A stretch of 5,583 nucleotides of DNA from Planctomycetaceae bacterium (lineage in GTDB: Bacteria > Planctomycetota > Planctomycetia > Pirellulales > Thermoguttaceae). A program made the translations under genes and the position numbers. The DNA is taken from NCBI GenBank assembly GCA_031256755.1, contig JAIRPZ010000292.1:1-5583 (forward strand). Reading direction: 5' to 3'. Under the pieces are notes generated by a model. It was given only the letters and a program-made list of their open reading frames with translations, was not told where the DNA came from and made no database searches. Shown here piece by piece: positions 5,476 through 5,583 of this stretch. Position 1 is the first letter of the stretch. Each line of letters opens with the position of its first letter.

Positions 5476-5583
5476 GAGGTTCCCGTGTCGCACACCGATT
5501 GCCATAACTACAGAAATTGTCCATCGGAGAGCGGGCGGTGTTTCGTTATTCTGTTTTCCCGTTGTTCTTTTCATCGTTGCCGG

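Noticed and set aside
5317..5574. Open frame of 85 codons on the minus strand starting at ATG 5574
   Set aside because: It runs through the promoter and overlaps the membrane protein gene in another frame. Its sequence has no recognisable domain and it has no ribosome site.
5546..5583. Possible C-terminal tail of an upstream minus-strand gene (hydrophilic, ends with TAA at 5548-5546)
   Set aside because: Only 11 codons are visible, all three frames are partly open at the edge, and nothing confirms it. It would fit a gene ending just before the promoter, but cannot be supported.

Overview
The window looks like a piece of a chromosome from a Planctomycetota bacterium or a close relative in the PVC group. 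This is inferred from the gene types, not from a marker gene. The clues are a sugar-degrading enzyme of the rhamnosidase-like kind, a secreted Reg_prop-type beta-propeller, a LarA-like DUF2088 protein, an FHA-GAF-sigma54 activator, and a short Lys/Ala-rich single-pass membrane protein that resembles planctomycete hypotheticals. Base composition is roughly balanced. The words TTCCGG/CCGGAA recur strikingly often throughout.

Layout. Bases 1-375 hold, on the + strand, the 3' end of a large glycoside hydrolase gene. All other genes are on the - strand and run right to left. A near-consensus sigma-70 promoter (5475-5447) drives a 116-residue membrane protein (5395-5045) followed by smpB (5018-4527). 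A second near-consensus promoter (4523-4495) begins immediately after the smpB stop codon. It drives a tightly packed set: a 685-residue FHA-GAF-AAA+-Fis sigma54-dependent activator (4464-2407), a LarA N-domain-like protein (2404-1784), an RdgB/HAM1 house-cleaning nucleotide pyrophosphatase (1723-1070) and a secreted propeller protein (1053-412). The propeller gene converges on the glycoside hydrolase gene with only 36 bases between stop codons.

Function. The smpB unit serves ribosome rescue (trans-translation). The activator unit couples a phosphopeptide-binding and small-molecule-sensing transcription factor to nucleotide-pool sanitation and to two proteins of unknown role. Nothing in the sequence shows what the activator controls, and co-transcription of the four genes is inferred from spacing.

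Notable points. Three proteins (membrane protein, LarA-like, propeller) look shorter than the families they resemble. The two promoters are unusually clear and settle one start codon. The activator carries a (Gly-Gly-Ser)n linker encoded by a 9-bp repeat. I see no CRISPR array, mobile element, tRNA, rRNA or clearly new defence system. No noncoding stretch exceeds 300 bases; the longest is 5396-5583, which holds the first promoter.
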